From contig JAGYVD010000005.1 in assembly GCA_021209875.1 (NCBI GenBank), positions 3,758,001 to 3,822,000 on the forward strand: 64,000 nucleotides of DNA, read 5' to 3'. The stretch comes from Rosellinia necatrix. Lineage: Eukaryota; Ascomycota; Sordariomycetes; Xylariales; Xylariaceae. This document shows, piece after piece, positions 1 through 13,258 of this stretch (the first letter of the stretch is position 1; the number at the start of each line of letters is the position of its first letter). The notes under the pieces are model-generated. The model saw nothing but the letters and a program-made list of their open reading frames with translations, was not told the origin of the DNA and did no database searches. The translations under genes and the position numbers were made by a program.

Positions 1-3000
1 TATTTTAATTAAAAACAGTTAATAAAAAGTTTTTATATTATTGTTTAAAAATATTTTAATAACTTTTAATTTTAATAATATTTTATTAAATTATTTAAAT
101 TAAATAATCGTTATATTAAATAATCTATTTAATTACGTTTAATAAATAAGCAGGGTTTTTTAATATAATATTAAATTTTTAAATAAGTTAGAACAATTTT
201 AAATATTAAATAACTGTTTATATTTATTTAATTTGCTGTTTATTTAAATTAGTTATTTTATATATTAACTATAGCTATTTTTTATTTTTTTATTAAATAA
301 ACTTAAAAATACTTTTTTTAATTATTTACGTTTTTTTAAAATTTATATTTAGTGCTATAATTATAATAAAAACTAAAAATTATTAAATATAATAATAAGT
401 TAAAATTAACAGTTATAAATTAAAAAAAATAAAGCTTAAAAAGAAATTATTATTTAAAATAAATAAAGCAATTTTTATTTTTAAAATAAATTATTAAAGT
501 CTAAAGCTTTTAATTAAATAAAAATGCTTAAATATTTAAATAAATTTATATATTTATTAATTCTAAGTTTTAAATATTGCCTAAGTTTTAAAATATTTAG
601 CAGAAAACAGTTTTATTTATTTTTAAAATAAATAATTATATTTTATAATAAACTAGAACACAGCTAAAAGTCAGAAAAACAGCTATTTCTGCAGTTGTAT
701 TAATAAAATCTTTTGTTTTTTTATTTAATTATATATATAATTAATAAATTATAACCAACTATTATTTTATTTATTAAAGCTAAAAAATAAAATCTTTATT
801 AAATAATATGTTTTTTTGTTATAATAAAATTATTAGTTAAATAAATATAAAATAACTATTAAGTTTTTCTATTATTAAAATCGCTTTTTTATTTTAATAA
901 TTAAAAGCTTTTTATTTTTATTACTTTAAAAAGTCTTTTATCGAAGTTTTAAATTAAACTTTTAAATATAAATAAACAACTTTGTTTTAACAAAAAATCT
1001 AAATAATTTTTTAAGCGGCTATTAATTATTAATATATTTAATATATACGTTTATTTAAATAATATTTATATAAAAATTAAGCTTTATTATAATTAAAAAT
1101 AATTTAGTTTATATAATTTTATTTTTAAAAGCTTTAGTTTTTAATAAAATATTTAATTTTTAGCAAGTTTATATTATATAAATCAGGTTTTCTGCTAACT
1201 ATTTAATTTTTTATTATAATTATTAACTATAAAAATATATTATATTATAGATTTTTAATAATTATATTTTTATATTAATAAAGTTTAATGTTGCTTTTTA
1301 AATAAATAAATAACGCTAAATTATTTTTTTTAATTAAATATTTTAATATATATATATTTAGCTTTAAAAAACTGGCAAATATTTATTAAACATTTATTAA
1401 TAATTGTTTGTTTTTATTATAGCTATTATTTTATTATTATTTATAATATTAAATATAATATGTAAGTTTTTTATATAATTCTGTTATTTTAATAAATTAA
1501 AAAAACTCTGATTTAAATCTTTTTTTTAATTAAAATATTTATAACCGCAACCTGTTTTATAATTTATTTTTTTTATAATTGTTTATTAAATTATTTAATA
1601 GCAACTTTATTAAAATTTATTTTTTATAATTTTTATTATAAATATATCTATAGTTTAATAAACAAGCAAGTCTGCTAAATAAATATAATTAAAAATAATT
1701 ATGTTTTTTTAAGTTTGCTTGTAATAACATTTTATAAAATCTAATTTTTAATTTTAATTTTAAAACTGTAAAAATTTTAACGTTGTTGCTATTAATTTAT
1801 ACCGACTGGTCTGTTTTTATATATTATTACAACAAATATTAGATTTAAAAACAAATTAAATTTATTTTAGTTTTATAGCGGCTAAATTTTAATTAATTAA
1901 TTGCAGGTTTTAATTTAAGTTTATTTTTAACTATAAAATCTCGGTTATTTTTATTTAAAACATTTATTATATTTTTTAAAAACAAATAAAAAATATTAAC
2001 TTATAAAAAACTTTTATGCTAATATATATATAAGTTTATATATATAATATTAAAATATATTTTAATAAAAGTCTAGTTTAAAAACAAACTAAGCTTTTAA
2101 TTTATTAAATAAATATATTTTTATATAAAAAATAAAAAAAAAAACCTAGTTTAGTTTTTTTTAAAACTAATATTTTTTATTATTAATATAATTATTAAAC
2201 TAAATTTAATAAGTTTTTGTTATAATAAAACTTATTAATTTTTAAGCTAATTATATGTTATAATATATTTTTGTTTAACTAAATAAAAAAAAAGCTTTAC
2301 GTAATACTTGATCAGCATATATTATTTAAAACTTTATAGTTTTATTATAAGTTTATATTTTTAAAGCTTTTATATTCCAGCAGCAAAATTTTATTTTAAA
2401 CCTAGTTTTTAATAAGCTTAATATATTTTCTACGATTTTAATAAATATATATAGTTAGCCCGGTTAAATTAAAACATATATTTAAAATAAAAAAATATTT
2501 AGTTAATATTATATATATAAACGTAAAATTAACTAAAAAGCTAGGTTAAAAAAGTCGATCTGATTTTTTTATAACATGTTTAAAATATATTAACAAATTA
2601 GTTTAATAAAAATAAAAACGTTTTATTTAAATTAAATTATTTTATTTAATTAAAATATATTTTAATTATTATATTTTTTATTATTTTTTAAACAACAAAA
2701 AGTTATATTTAATATAAAAATATAATCGGATTTAATTAAAAGGATTTTTAATATAATTAGATTTAAATATTTAATAAAAGTCTGATTATTTTATAGTAAA
2801 TATTTTAAATATTTTTATTTTATTGTTTAAAAAATAAAGCTTAAATATTTTAATTTTTAGTCTTAGCTTTTTATATGTTTTTTAAATAATCGGGCAATAA
2901 ATTTTTTAGCTATTTTTTAAAAGTTGTAAAACAGCTCCTGCTTTATTTTTTAAGCTTTTAAAAAATCTAGTTTTAAAGCATAATATTTATTTTTAAAGTT

Positions 3001-5035
3001 TTTAAAAAATTTTTAATTTATAAATTTATTAATATTTATACCGGCTTTTTATTTAATTTTATATTTAAATATAAAATATATTTTTATTAGTTAATATATT
3101 ATTAATATTTAAATTTATATTTAATAGCTTTAAATTAAAGTTTAAGTTATATTTTTATAAATAAAAACAGTATTATTTTTTTTATAAATACGTTTTTAAA
3201 TAAAGCTGCAAAAGTTTTAACTATTTTTTAAATTAAATCAAATAATATTTATAAGTTTTTATTAATTGTTTTTATATAAATAATCTTTTATTTTTTTAGC
3301 TTTAAAAATACTTGGTTTAATATATTAACAGTAGTAATATAATAAATAAATTTTTAATTTAGTTTCTTTGTTTTAATAAAATACTTATTATTTTTAAAAG
3401 CAATATATATATTAAATATTAATTATTTAAGCTTTTTTTTTTTTTTCTGGCTCTACTTAAGCTTAAATATATACGGTAGATTTATTTTTTTTTTTAATAA
3501 TAAAAAAACATTTTTAAAGCAGTAAAAATTCTTTTTTTTTATTTTTAGCCTCTGATATATTTTTTTTTTTAATATTATATCTATAGTTTTTTAAACGTTA
3601 ATAAAAATATTGTTTATAAATACGTTTATTATAAAACTTGCTTTATAATATTAAAAAATTTTTTGTTATAAAAACTATAACATATCTGCTTATGTTTTTT
3701 TTTAAATAGTTAAATTTTCTGTTTAATATTTTTAGAATATTGCTCCGTAAATAATAAAACTGTTTATTTTAAGCGTATAAATATGTTTTATATATAAATC
3801 TGTTAATTAGTTCTAAAACAAAAAATTTTTTTTTTATATATTAAGCTAGTACTTCTACCTGTTTTTTTATAGTTAGCTATTTATTTTTTAAGTAATAAAA
3901 ATTCTAAAAGGCGGCAGCTTTTTTTAAGTATGTTTTTTTGCTTAAAAAGTATTTAATTTTATATATAAAGTTTTAATTAAAATTAATAACTTGCTGCTTA
4001 AAAATATAAAAAAATAGCGATTAAATAATAATTTATTTGTTTAAAATAGTTTATTTTTTTAACTTATAATATAAAATTTTATTTTTGTTTTTGTCTGTTT
4101 ATATGTTTGTTTTTAGATTTTTATTAATATATATTATATGTTTTTTTTAAATGTTATAACTATTTCAGCTTATAATTTAAAATTTTTAAATTATTTATTA
4201 AATCTAAACGTAATAAAAATATTTCTAGCTTTATATTTTAAAAATATAAATATTTATATATATTTATGTTTTTAATAAGTTTTAAATAATTAAAAGCTTT
4301 TTTAAATATTAATAGTTAGTAATTTAAAAAATTAAAAATATTTATTTTAAAAATTATATTTGCAGTAATTTTAATAATTATAAGTTTAAAAATTAAAATA
4401 AAAAAAAATAAAAATAATTAATAATTTTTATATATAATAAAATTAAAAAAATAAAACAAGTTAAATAATAATAATAAATAATAATTAAATAGTTTTATTA
4501 AGTTATTAATAAAGTTATATTTAAAATAATAGCTATTTAAAATAATATTAAATAAATAAACAGATATAAATAAATATATAAGCTAGTAAAATTATTAAAA
4601 AACTGCTTAAGCAGTTTTAATATTTTAGTTGTAAATTTAACGCTTTTTTATTTAGCTAATAAATAATAGATTAGTTAAACTTATTTAAAATTAATTTTTA
4701 AAATATTTTTACTGTTTTTAAACTTATTTTTAATAGCTTAAAAGCTAGCTTTATTTTGTTTATATAAAGTTTTAAATTATTAATATAAACTTTCCGTGGT
4801 TTTTTTAGCTAATTATATTTATAATATATATTAATACTTTTAATATTATTTTAATAACTTTATATAGTTTTTATTACGCAGGTTATAATTTAAAAGCATG
4901 TTTATTATTATTTATTATATCCTTGCTTTATTAATAACTTTTTATTATTTTATTCTGGTTACATATATATTTTTATATTTAATTGCTTATTTTATAAAAT
5001 TATTTTTATTAATAAAAAAAGTTTTGTTTTTTTTA
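1..5035. repeat. AT-rich RIP-degraded isochore, left part
   Basis: This is gene-free DNA made almost entirely of A and T, with stops in every frame. The surviving C and G lie mostly in GCT/AGC and CG contexts. That pattern is what repeat-induced point mutation (C to T on either strand, favouring CpA) leaves behind in Pezizomycotina. The DNA was presumably repeats or transposons, but I cannot name a family here. It continues beyond the left edge of the window, so its full extent is unknown. A centromeric, pericentromeric or subtelomeric position is possible but not shown by the sequence. Confidence 0.85.
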
Positions 5036-5040
5036 GCGGG

Positions 5041-5243
5041 TAAGAGGTGCACCATGGGGGTATAAAGTGTGTATTATAAAAGATAAAAAACTAGCAAATC
5101 TAAGCTAAGCTAAAGTTTTATTTAAGTGTGGGCTAAGGCCTATATATATAAGGCTAAGCCTAATTAAGTTATGCCTGTAGCTACGGGCTATAGCACCTTA
5201 AACGAGGGGCTTATATAAGCGCTTTTTTTACACGCGCGTATTA
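5041..5243. repeat. Left LTR of the 5041-12490 element
   Basis: This 203-bp terminal repeat is paired with 12288-12490. It contains the palindrome GCTTATATAAGC around 5209-5220, which could serve as a TATA element, and an alternating-AT run near 5141-5150. By hand count it differs from the right copy at 39 transitions and one transversion (5085). Its outer (left) 50 bp are GC-preserved, while its inner end is the mutated one relative to the partner. Confidence 0.85.
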
Positions 5244-8200
5244 AAAAGCCGCGCTGATTAAAAAGTTCTGCTAACTTTAGCAGAGTCCGTTATATAATTT
5301 ATTACAGTTAGCTTTTTTTTTTGCTGTTTATTTACACAGCTAGGCGCAGATTATACTAGTTTTAATATTTTTTAATAAGCTTTTTGCTATATTAAAGTTG
5401 CTTTTTTATTATTTATTAATTATATTTATAACTTTATTTTTTTTATTTAATAAAATAGTTAAAGCTGTTGCGTTTTTAGTTAAAACAATGTTTAAAAATA
5501 ATTTTTATTTTATATATGTTTTTTTTGCCGAGATTTTATTTAGTTTTTATAAGTCTAAGTAGTAGCATTTATTGTTTAAAAAGTTAGGTTTTTAAAAGTT
5601 GCATATAAATATTTTATAAAAATTATTAAATAAATACGGAAATTATTAAAAAGTTTAATTCGTAAGCTAAGTTTTTTATTTATTGTTTAACTGTTTAAAG
5701 TTTTAATTTTTATTAAAAGTATTTTTTTAATAATTAACCAAACAAATAATATTTTTTATATAAGCGTAAATAAACTTGATTTTTTTTATTAAATTTTAAT
5801 AAACGGTATTTAGCGTTATAAATACGTTTTGCTGCAGCTTAAGCGAAATTTATTATTAAATAAACGTTTTAGCGTAAATATTTATAAAAAAAACATATAT
5901 TTAAAAATTTTTTAATGTTGTTAAAATTAACTAATATTTTTAATATATTAAGCAATTTAAACTTAAATAGCTGTTTATAAAAATTAAATATATAATATTA
6001 TTATATACAGCGTTTAAGTTTTATTATAAAAAATATAATATTTATTTAATCTGCTTTTAGTTTAGTAAATATATAATATTATATTACTATTTCAACTGTT
6101 TAGTTTTTATATTTTAATAAGCTGTTTATTTATAAGTAATATATAGCTGTTATTATTAGCTTAATATTAAATAACTTTTATATATTTTGCTAAAAGTTAG
6201 ATATAAACTTTTAGTTTTTATTAAAAATAATTTTTTTAAAAATGCTTTAATTATTTAATAAAAGTTGTTTAGTTAAAACGGTGCTTTATTTTTCTGCTGT
6301 ATATTTTTTATATTTAAAAATTAATAGTATGCGTTTTAAAACAAGGTATAAAACTGTTATTATAGCGTTATATATGTTAAAATATAGTTTTTTTTTGTTT
6401 AGCTGTTAAAAAGTACTTTTAATTTTAACTTTTAAAAGTGTTAAAATAAAGTTTATATTTATAATATATATAAGTAGTAGGTTTTTAAATTTAATTAGTT
6501 TTAATTTTTTTATAAATAGCTGTTTATTAGTTTAGTTTAAATTATATATATTATAATATTTAATATAATTTTTATTATTTATATTTTATTAGCTATTATA
6601 AATAGTTTTAATATTTATATTATTTATTAAGTACTGCAGTACTGTTTTTTATTATACGTTTATTTTAGAATTTTTTTAATTATGCCGATCAGAATATATA
6701 AACGTTTTATGTTTATATATGTATTATATATTAGTCCGTTTATAATAATATTAAAAAAATACCCAGGCTTAAAATAAACTGCGACGTTTTTATCGCTTTT
6801 TTTTTTTAAAATGTTTTTAAGTTTTTTAATACTTATATATATTTATAATTTTTTGCGTATGCTACCAAAAATTTATTTTTTAAAGTTTTATTTATAATTA
6901 TTTTTAATATAAATATATAAAACGCAGCTTTTAATTTTTTTTATATTATATTTAATATAAGTTTATTGTTTATTTTTATTAGTTTTTTATCTGTTTTTTA
7001 AGCATTTAATATTATTTATAAATAGCTGAAAGCGTTTAATATATAGTTTAGCCTATTTAATAAATAGTATACATGTAGTTTATATTATAATAAATAAATT
7101 AATTAGTTTACGATTAGCGCGTTTAATAGCTGCAGTTTTTAAGGTCGTTTGTTTAATAATGCTTTTTATAGCTAAATAGTTTATTAATATAATTACTAGT
7201 TTTTTATTAAATTGTATTATCGTGTGTAATTTTTTAGCTGTTTAAACTAAACATATTATTTTTAGTTTTAAAAATCTATAGTTTGTTTTTACGTTAGCTA
7301 ATAATTTATTTAAATATATTATTAGTTAAACATTAGTACTAAAAATTGTTTTTTTTAGTTTTTATATATTTTCTGGCTTTAAATAAAAAACTATTACTTT
7401 AAAACTTTTTTATATTAATCTATTAATTTATAAAAACAATTTTTTATATAAGTTATAATAGAACAGAGTAGTTTTTTTTATATATAGCATTTTATACAGC
7501 TTTAAATAAAGCTATTTTTAAAGCGGTTAGTTTATAATATTTAGTTTTTATATATGTTTTACGCTTACTTAGCTTTTTTATTTTAATACGCTTTATTTAT
7601 TTATTTTTAACTAATAAAGCGGCTTTTTTTTTTTGCAGCGGCTTGATTAGTTTTATATAATATAAAATCAAGCTACGCAGAAATTCTGTTGCGCTTATAT
7701 ATTATTTAAAAGCTTTTAGTTAACTTAAAAAAGCTAGGTTATAAATTACTACGATATAGCTTTTTAATATTATTATTTTAAACGTGTTTACTTTAAATTT
7801 AAGTAAATTTATTAAAAAATAGCTAATAAAAGATTTTATTAATAATATAACTATATATTTATTTTTAAATAGCTTAAATATAGTTTTTAAATGTTTTTAT
7901 ACTGTTTGGCAGTATTTAAAAATATTATTATATTATTTATAAATACTTTACAGTATTTTTAATATATTTTAAAAAAATTGTTTATATAGCGTTATATATA
8001 AGCTAAGAAATTATAAAATTTTATTATTGCAACGCGGTATTTTTTTATTTTTTTTAGGCTTATTATTATAAACCGGTTTTTAAAGTCTAAGTATATTAAG
8101 AACTAATAAAAAAATATTATTATATTAATAACGGTTATAAAATATTTTTTTAAAAATTTAATTATTTCTGCTTATAATAGTAGTAAGTAGTTGTTTAATA

Positions 8201-11200
8201 CAGCTATTTTATTAAAATTTTTTAAGTTTACAACTATTTAGCTTTTTTATATTATTATATTTAAAAGTTTTATTTTATTTAGTATTAATCGCTATATTAT
8301 AAATATAAAATATATAAACAAGGTTAGTTTGTTAACTTATTTTATACGTTTTTTTTTATAAAAGTCGTTATAAAATTTATTAAAAAAATCTATGTTTTTA
8401 TAACTAAGTAAGTATACATGATTTATAAGCTTAATGTTTTAGTTTTATTAACTTTTTATTAAAAGGGCTTTTAATTGCTGTTTAATTAATATATTAACTG
8501 TTTTTTTGTTTTGCTAAATATTAAAAGCTTTGGCTATTTTTTTAAATTTTTTAGCTAAAGATATTTTTTTAGCATATATATATATGTTTATAAAAATAAT
8601 TATTTTTAGCATATCTATAAGTTGTTTAATTTTTAGTATAAATATAACTTTAGAGATTTTAAGGCGCGCTGTTTCTAGTGTTAATATATTTTTGTTTTTT
8701 TATTTAAGGGGGTTTATTATGTTTTTTATAGTATTTATAAGCAGCGTTTTAAAAGAAAACATAGCTAAGTAAGCTTTTATAAAATCGGCAATTTTATTTA
8801 ATATTAGCATGTTATATAAAAATACGTTGTTTATTATTACTGCTATAATTATTAAAGTTATTTTAAACTATATATTTATATATATTAATATTTTAACTTA
8901 GTTAAATATCTACAGAAAGCTTTTTTTTTTATAAATATAAAAGGTATTATTAAAAAATAGCTTTATACTATTGTTTATATTAGCGATTGCAGCTGCAGCA
9001 GCAACTGCTAATACATTTAAAGCTTTTTTTATAGTTGTAGCAAAATAGCCCTGATTTTTATTTTTTTATATTATATTTATTTTAGCGCTTTTAGCGATTA
9101 TAACGTGTTTTTTAAACGTGTTAATTATTAATATAACGTGTAATATTCTTGCATTAATAGTTATGTTTATAGCTGCTAAAATAGTTTTTAACGCAAAAAA
9201 GCTAAAATTGCAGTTAATAAATAAAACTTTATATTTAACAGCTATATAAGCTTTTTTTTTTGTTTTAAAGTTTTTTTTTTTTTGCTTGTTATTTTTTTTA
9301 TATATTTATATTTTTAAGCTTAAATATTAAATTTTAATTAAAACTTGTTTAAAATTAAAAATTAGATTATATTAGTTTTATAGCTTATAGTTGTTTAATA
9401 TAAAAAAAAAGTTATTTTAAAAAATAGGTTAGGTTTTAGTTTTTTATTATTTAGTTTTTTTATAAAATTTTTATTTTATTAGTTTTTTTATTGTTTGTTT
9501 TTTTATAAATAAATAAAAACTTAGCTTATTTTTAAGCTTAATCGGCTTTAATCAATACTTTAAAAAAATCTGCGTTATTTTTTTATTATATATTTTAAAA
9601 TATTTAAAAAAGTTTTACTAATATATATTATATTTATGCCTAAGTCAGCGCATATTTTTATTTTGTTGTTTATTTTAAAGTTTTATATTTTAAATTATAA
9701 CTAAGTATAACATATATATTTTTTGTTTTTTTTTATATTATATATAAAGGCTTTTTTAATATATTTTATTTTTTCGGCATTTTATAAATAATTAGCAGTT
9801 TTTATTTATTTAATTGTTTTTTGCTTAAAATATATTGTTGCGTTTTTTATTATATTTTTTTTAACTTGCTTATAATATTACAAATATTTAAAAATAAATT
9901 ATAAAATAGCATTAATATAATGTAATATCTATATATATATTTTTTTAGGTTAAATAAAAACAGTATACTTAATTTTTTAAAATAAATATTAGGTTTATAC
10001 TTACGTAAGTGCTAGATTTTTTTATTATTAGTAATAAATTCTTTATAGCATTAATAATACGTTAGGTCTGCTATTAGCTAGTGCAACGTTTTAAATATAT
10101 TATTTTTTTTTTATTCTCTAATAAATAATAATCTAATTAATTTTTGTCGGCTTTTTAAAAAGTAAACTTAATTGTTTTAATTATTAATATAATTTTATTA
10201 TTATAATTATTTTTATTATATTAATTATTGTTTTTAACCGTTAATTACTTTTATTAAAGTTATAGTTTTTATAATTTTTACGTTTTTATAAAAAGCTAGA
10301 TAATCGGTTGTTTTATTAGTTTTAGTTATATCAATTATTACAGTTATATTTACCGCTGTTACAACGTTGTTAATTTTTGCTATTATTTTTTTAATACTAT
10401 TTTTTTAATCGGTTACGCAAGCGATTTTTTAATTAGTTTCTAAAATAATAATTATTTTTAAAAAAAGACCTAAGTTAGTATATGTTTTTTTAAATGTTAA
10501 AAGTTACTGATCGTGCAGAGTACGCTGTATTTTTTTGTCTGTTAATTATTTTTTTAATTAAGTTTTATAAATCTTTTTTAACTTTTTTAATTTTAAGCAT
10601 ATATTTTTTTATTTGCTAATCTTAAAAAAATAGTTTTAAAAACTGCTTAATTTTTAATTTTATGCTGTTACAGATTTACGCTATTATTTTGCGCTAGTTA
10701 CTATTATTAATATTTAAAATACTTATAATATATATATATTTTAGTTATTTTTATATATATTAAAATAAAACATGTAAGTTTTAATATATATTATAAAGCA
10801 TTAAATAATTAGCTTTAAATTTATATATAGTTATATTAACGTTTATTATAAAGCGTTGCTATATTATTTTAATTATTTAATTTATATTTTTATAATATAG
10901 CTTTATATATATAGCAAAACTTAGCTTGTTGTTTTATTATAAAACTGCCGGTTTTATAAAAATGTTTAAAATAAAAACAAAATTTATTATTTTATTTTAT
11001 ATTATGTTTTTTTAATTTTTAAAAATAAAAATAAACAGTTTATAAAAAAATATATATCGGTAAAAATAATATTTTTTTTTTTTATTATTATACTAAAATC
11101 GTTAAAGTTATTATATAATAAATTAAATATACCGATATTTTTTTTTTTTAGCTTAATGTTTTTGCTGTAAATATTTATAAATTAAATATTTAACAAGTTA

Positions 11201-12287
11201 AAACTTTTTTGTTTATATTTTTTTTATTTATTTACTTTATTTATGCTATAATCGGAGTTTAATAAATAATTAAATAAGTTTAAATTAACAGATGTTTTTA
11301 TTTCTGCATTTTTTTAAAAGTTTTTAAAATTTTTAAGCTGCGTAAATAACAGGTGGTCTATTAATGCGTTATTTTACTGTTTTTAGCTTATTATTTAATT
11401 ATCTGTTAATATAAGCTTTTTTTTCGTACAAATTATTTTTTTTTTTTTGTCGCGTTTTTTTTTTTTTGTAATAAATCGCAGCATAGTTCTGCTTTTTTAA
11501 ATTTAAGCTTTATTTTATTATTTTAAACATATCTAATATAATAGCTTATATTTTTTTTAAAGCTTTTATTTGTTTATTATTTTAAATAAAAAAATAAGTA
11601 ATAATATATTAGTTTAGGCCTATTTTTTAAAAAATATTAACATTTTTTTTTTTAAAAAAGGCTTTTTTAAGGTTTTTTTTTTAATTTATTGTTTTAAACA
11701 GTTGCTGTTTTTTAGTTTTAAATTTAGCTAGCAGCTTTATTTTAAGTTTTAAATATTTAACTGTTTTTTTTTATTAACTTATTATTTAGCTATTTTTATT
11801 TTAAAGCATTATTCTAAGCATATAAATGTTTTTTTTTTTATAACCGTTAATAAGCTTAATAAATTAATAAAATAAACTATAGTATAAAAAAAATAAATAA
11901 AATAAATAATTTACGTTAAACAGCTAGTTTAAATATTTATAACGTTTATTTTATTACTAGCTAAAATATAAAAATATATATTAAGCTTACTGCTTATTTT
12001 TACTGCGTGTTTACAAAGTTTTTTCTAACGTTTTTAGCTAGCTATGCTATTTAAACGATTTTTTAATTTTTAAAGCGGATCGTTAATAAAAGTAATGTTT
12101 AGCTTTAATAAATATATTAAATATAAAAAAAAGCTTTTGTTTAGCTTGCTTAAACAGTATATATTTTTAACAGCAGGCACGCGTTTTTACGTTTATAAAA
12201 ACAGTTAAAAATAGTTTTATTTTTAAAAAAATAAAGTTTAATAGTTTAGTTTAGTTTTTATAAAAAAACGTTATAAAAGCATTAATT

Positions 12288-12490
12288 TAAAAAATATATT
12301 ATAAAAATATAAAATATATATTATAAAAAATTAAAAACTAGCAAATCTAAGCTAAGCTAAAGTTTTACTTAAATATAGGCTAAAGCTTATATATATAGGG
12401 CTAGGCCTAATTAGGTCGTGCCTATAGCTACAGGCCACAGCACCCCAAACAAGGGGCTTATATAAGCGCTCCTTCTACGCGCGCGTATCA
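12288..12490. repeat. Right LTR of the 5041-12490 element
   Basis: This is the partner of 5041-5243 at a fixed offset. It ends ..GTATCA, followed directly by the target duplication GCGGG (12491-12495). Its inner 50 bp (12288-12337) have lost every C and G that the left copy keeps at the 16 transition sites there. Its outer half keeps more GC than the left copy. The GCTTATATAAGC palindrome is intact. Confidence 0.85.
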
Positions 12491-12495
12491 GCGGG

Positions 12496-13040
12496 TTAAC
12501 TATTTTAATATTTAATTACAGAATTTTTTTCTAATACTTATTATATTTTTTAATTTTTTAATTGTTTTATTTATTATATTTATTTAATTTTTTTTTAATA
12601 TAAAAGCAGTTAGCCAGAGTTTTTATTCCAACAGAATTTCTGTAGAAAATAAATAAGTTTTTTTTATTTATTATAAGTTAACAGTTATTATTACGTTTAA
12701 TAGTTAAACAGGCTATGCTTTTAATTATTTATATCTTATATTTAAAGCTTATTTCTGCAACTGTTTTATTATTAACTAAACGATTTTTTTAATAAAGCTA
12801 TAAGTTTACGATATATTAAAAAGCTTATATATTAAAGTTGTTTTATTTTTAATAAAAAAATTTTTAATTATATCGCTAAATTTTTAATCTGTAAACATTT
12901 GTTAGAAATATTTAAATATAGCTAATAGCAGATCTTATATTTATAAAACAGGAAAAAAGCTGATTTTTTTAATAATAAAATAAAAAATAAATCAGCTGAA
13001 ATAATCGGCTATTATTAATATATATTTCGATTTATTTAAA
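12496..13040. repeat. AT-rich RIP-degraded spacer between LTR element and solo LTR
   Basis: This is about 550 bp of AT-rich sequence of the same character as the flanks. I see no gene and no recognisable repeat in it. Confidence 0.7.
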
Positions 13041-13045
13041 CTAAT

Positions 13046-13253
13046 TGATAGAGTCCCCGAAGGGGCCCGTATCAATCGAGCCAACGGCTCGTGTATTATT
13101 AGATTAGATAAGATAGGTTGCACAGGCTACGGCTGGCAACAGGTGGCCCACGGCCACCCCTGCAGGGGTTAATTCTAGACTTACTAGAATTCCCCACCTA
13201 GCAGAGGAATTAATACAGGCATCTTTCTTTCGACCCTCATACCAATCTTCTCA
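13046..13253. mobile_element. Unmutated solo LTR with CTAAT target duplication
   Basis: This 208-bp island begins TGATAG and ends TTCTCA (TG..CA). It is flanked on both sides by the 5-bp direct repeat CTAAT (13041-13045 and 13254-13258), which is the signature of an integrase-inserted LTR element reduced to one LTR. Base composition is ordinary and shows no RIP, unlike everything around it. The LTR is rich in perfect stems: CCCC/GGGG (13055-13065), CGAGCC/GGCTCG (13077-13091), GGTGGCC/GGCCACC (13142-13158), CCCC/GGGG around TGCA (13157-13168), and AATTCTAG/CTAGAATT (13171-13191). Superfamily is unknown because no internal coding region remains. An alternative reading as a non-LTR structured element is less likely given the termini and the duplication. 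Confidence 0.8.
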
Positions 13254-13258
13254 CTAAT

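Larger units (their letters stand above)
5041..12490. mobile_element. RIP-destroyed LTR retrotransposon, 7.45 kb, with both LTRs and target duplication
   Basis: Two direct repeats of 203 bp (5041-5243 and 12288-12490) align without a gap at a constant offset of 7247. The element is bordered by a perfect 5-bp target-site duplication, GCGGG, at 5036-5040 and 12491-12495. The 3' LTR ends in CA. The left end reads TA in both copies and the 5' LTR ends TA, each a single RIP transition from the canonical TG..CA. The roughly 7.0-kb interior is as AT-rich as the surroundings and has lost all long reading frames, so gag/pol order, superfamily and strand cannot be read. Just inside the 5' LTR lies a perfect hairpin (CTGCTAA at 5268-5274 with TTAGCAG at 5277-5283). 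I found no clear tRNA primer site after 5243 and no polypurine tract before 12288; RIP can hide the former but should not hide the latter. Confidence 0.82.

Noticed and set aside
8530..8772. 80-codon open frame in the AT-rich block
   Set aside because: The product is a hydrophobic string of I, F, L and S expected from AT-only codons, and it lies inside the RIP-destroyed element. Its start is a non-ATG codon.
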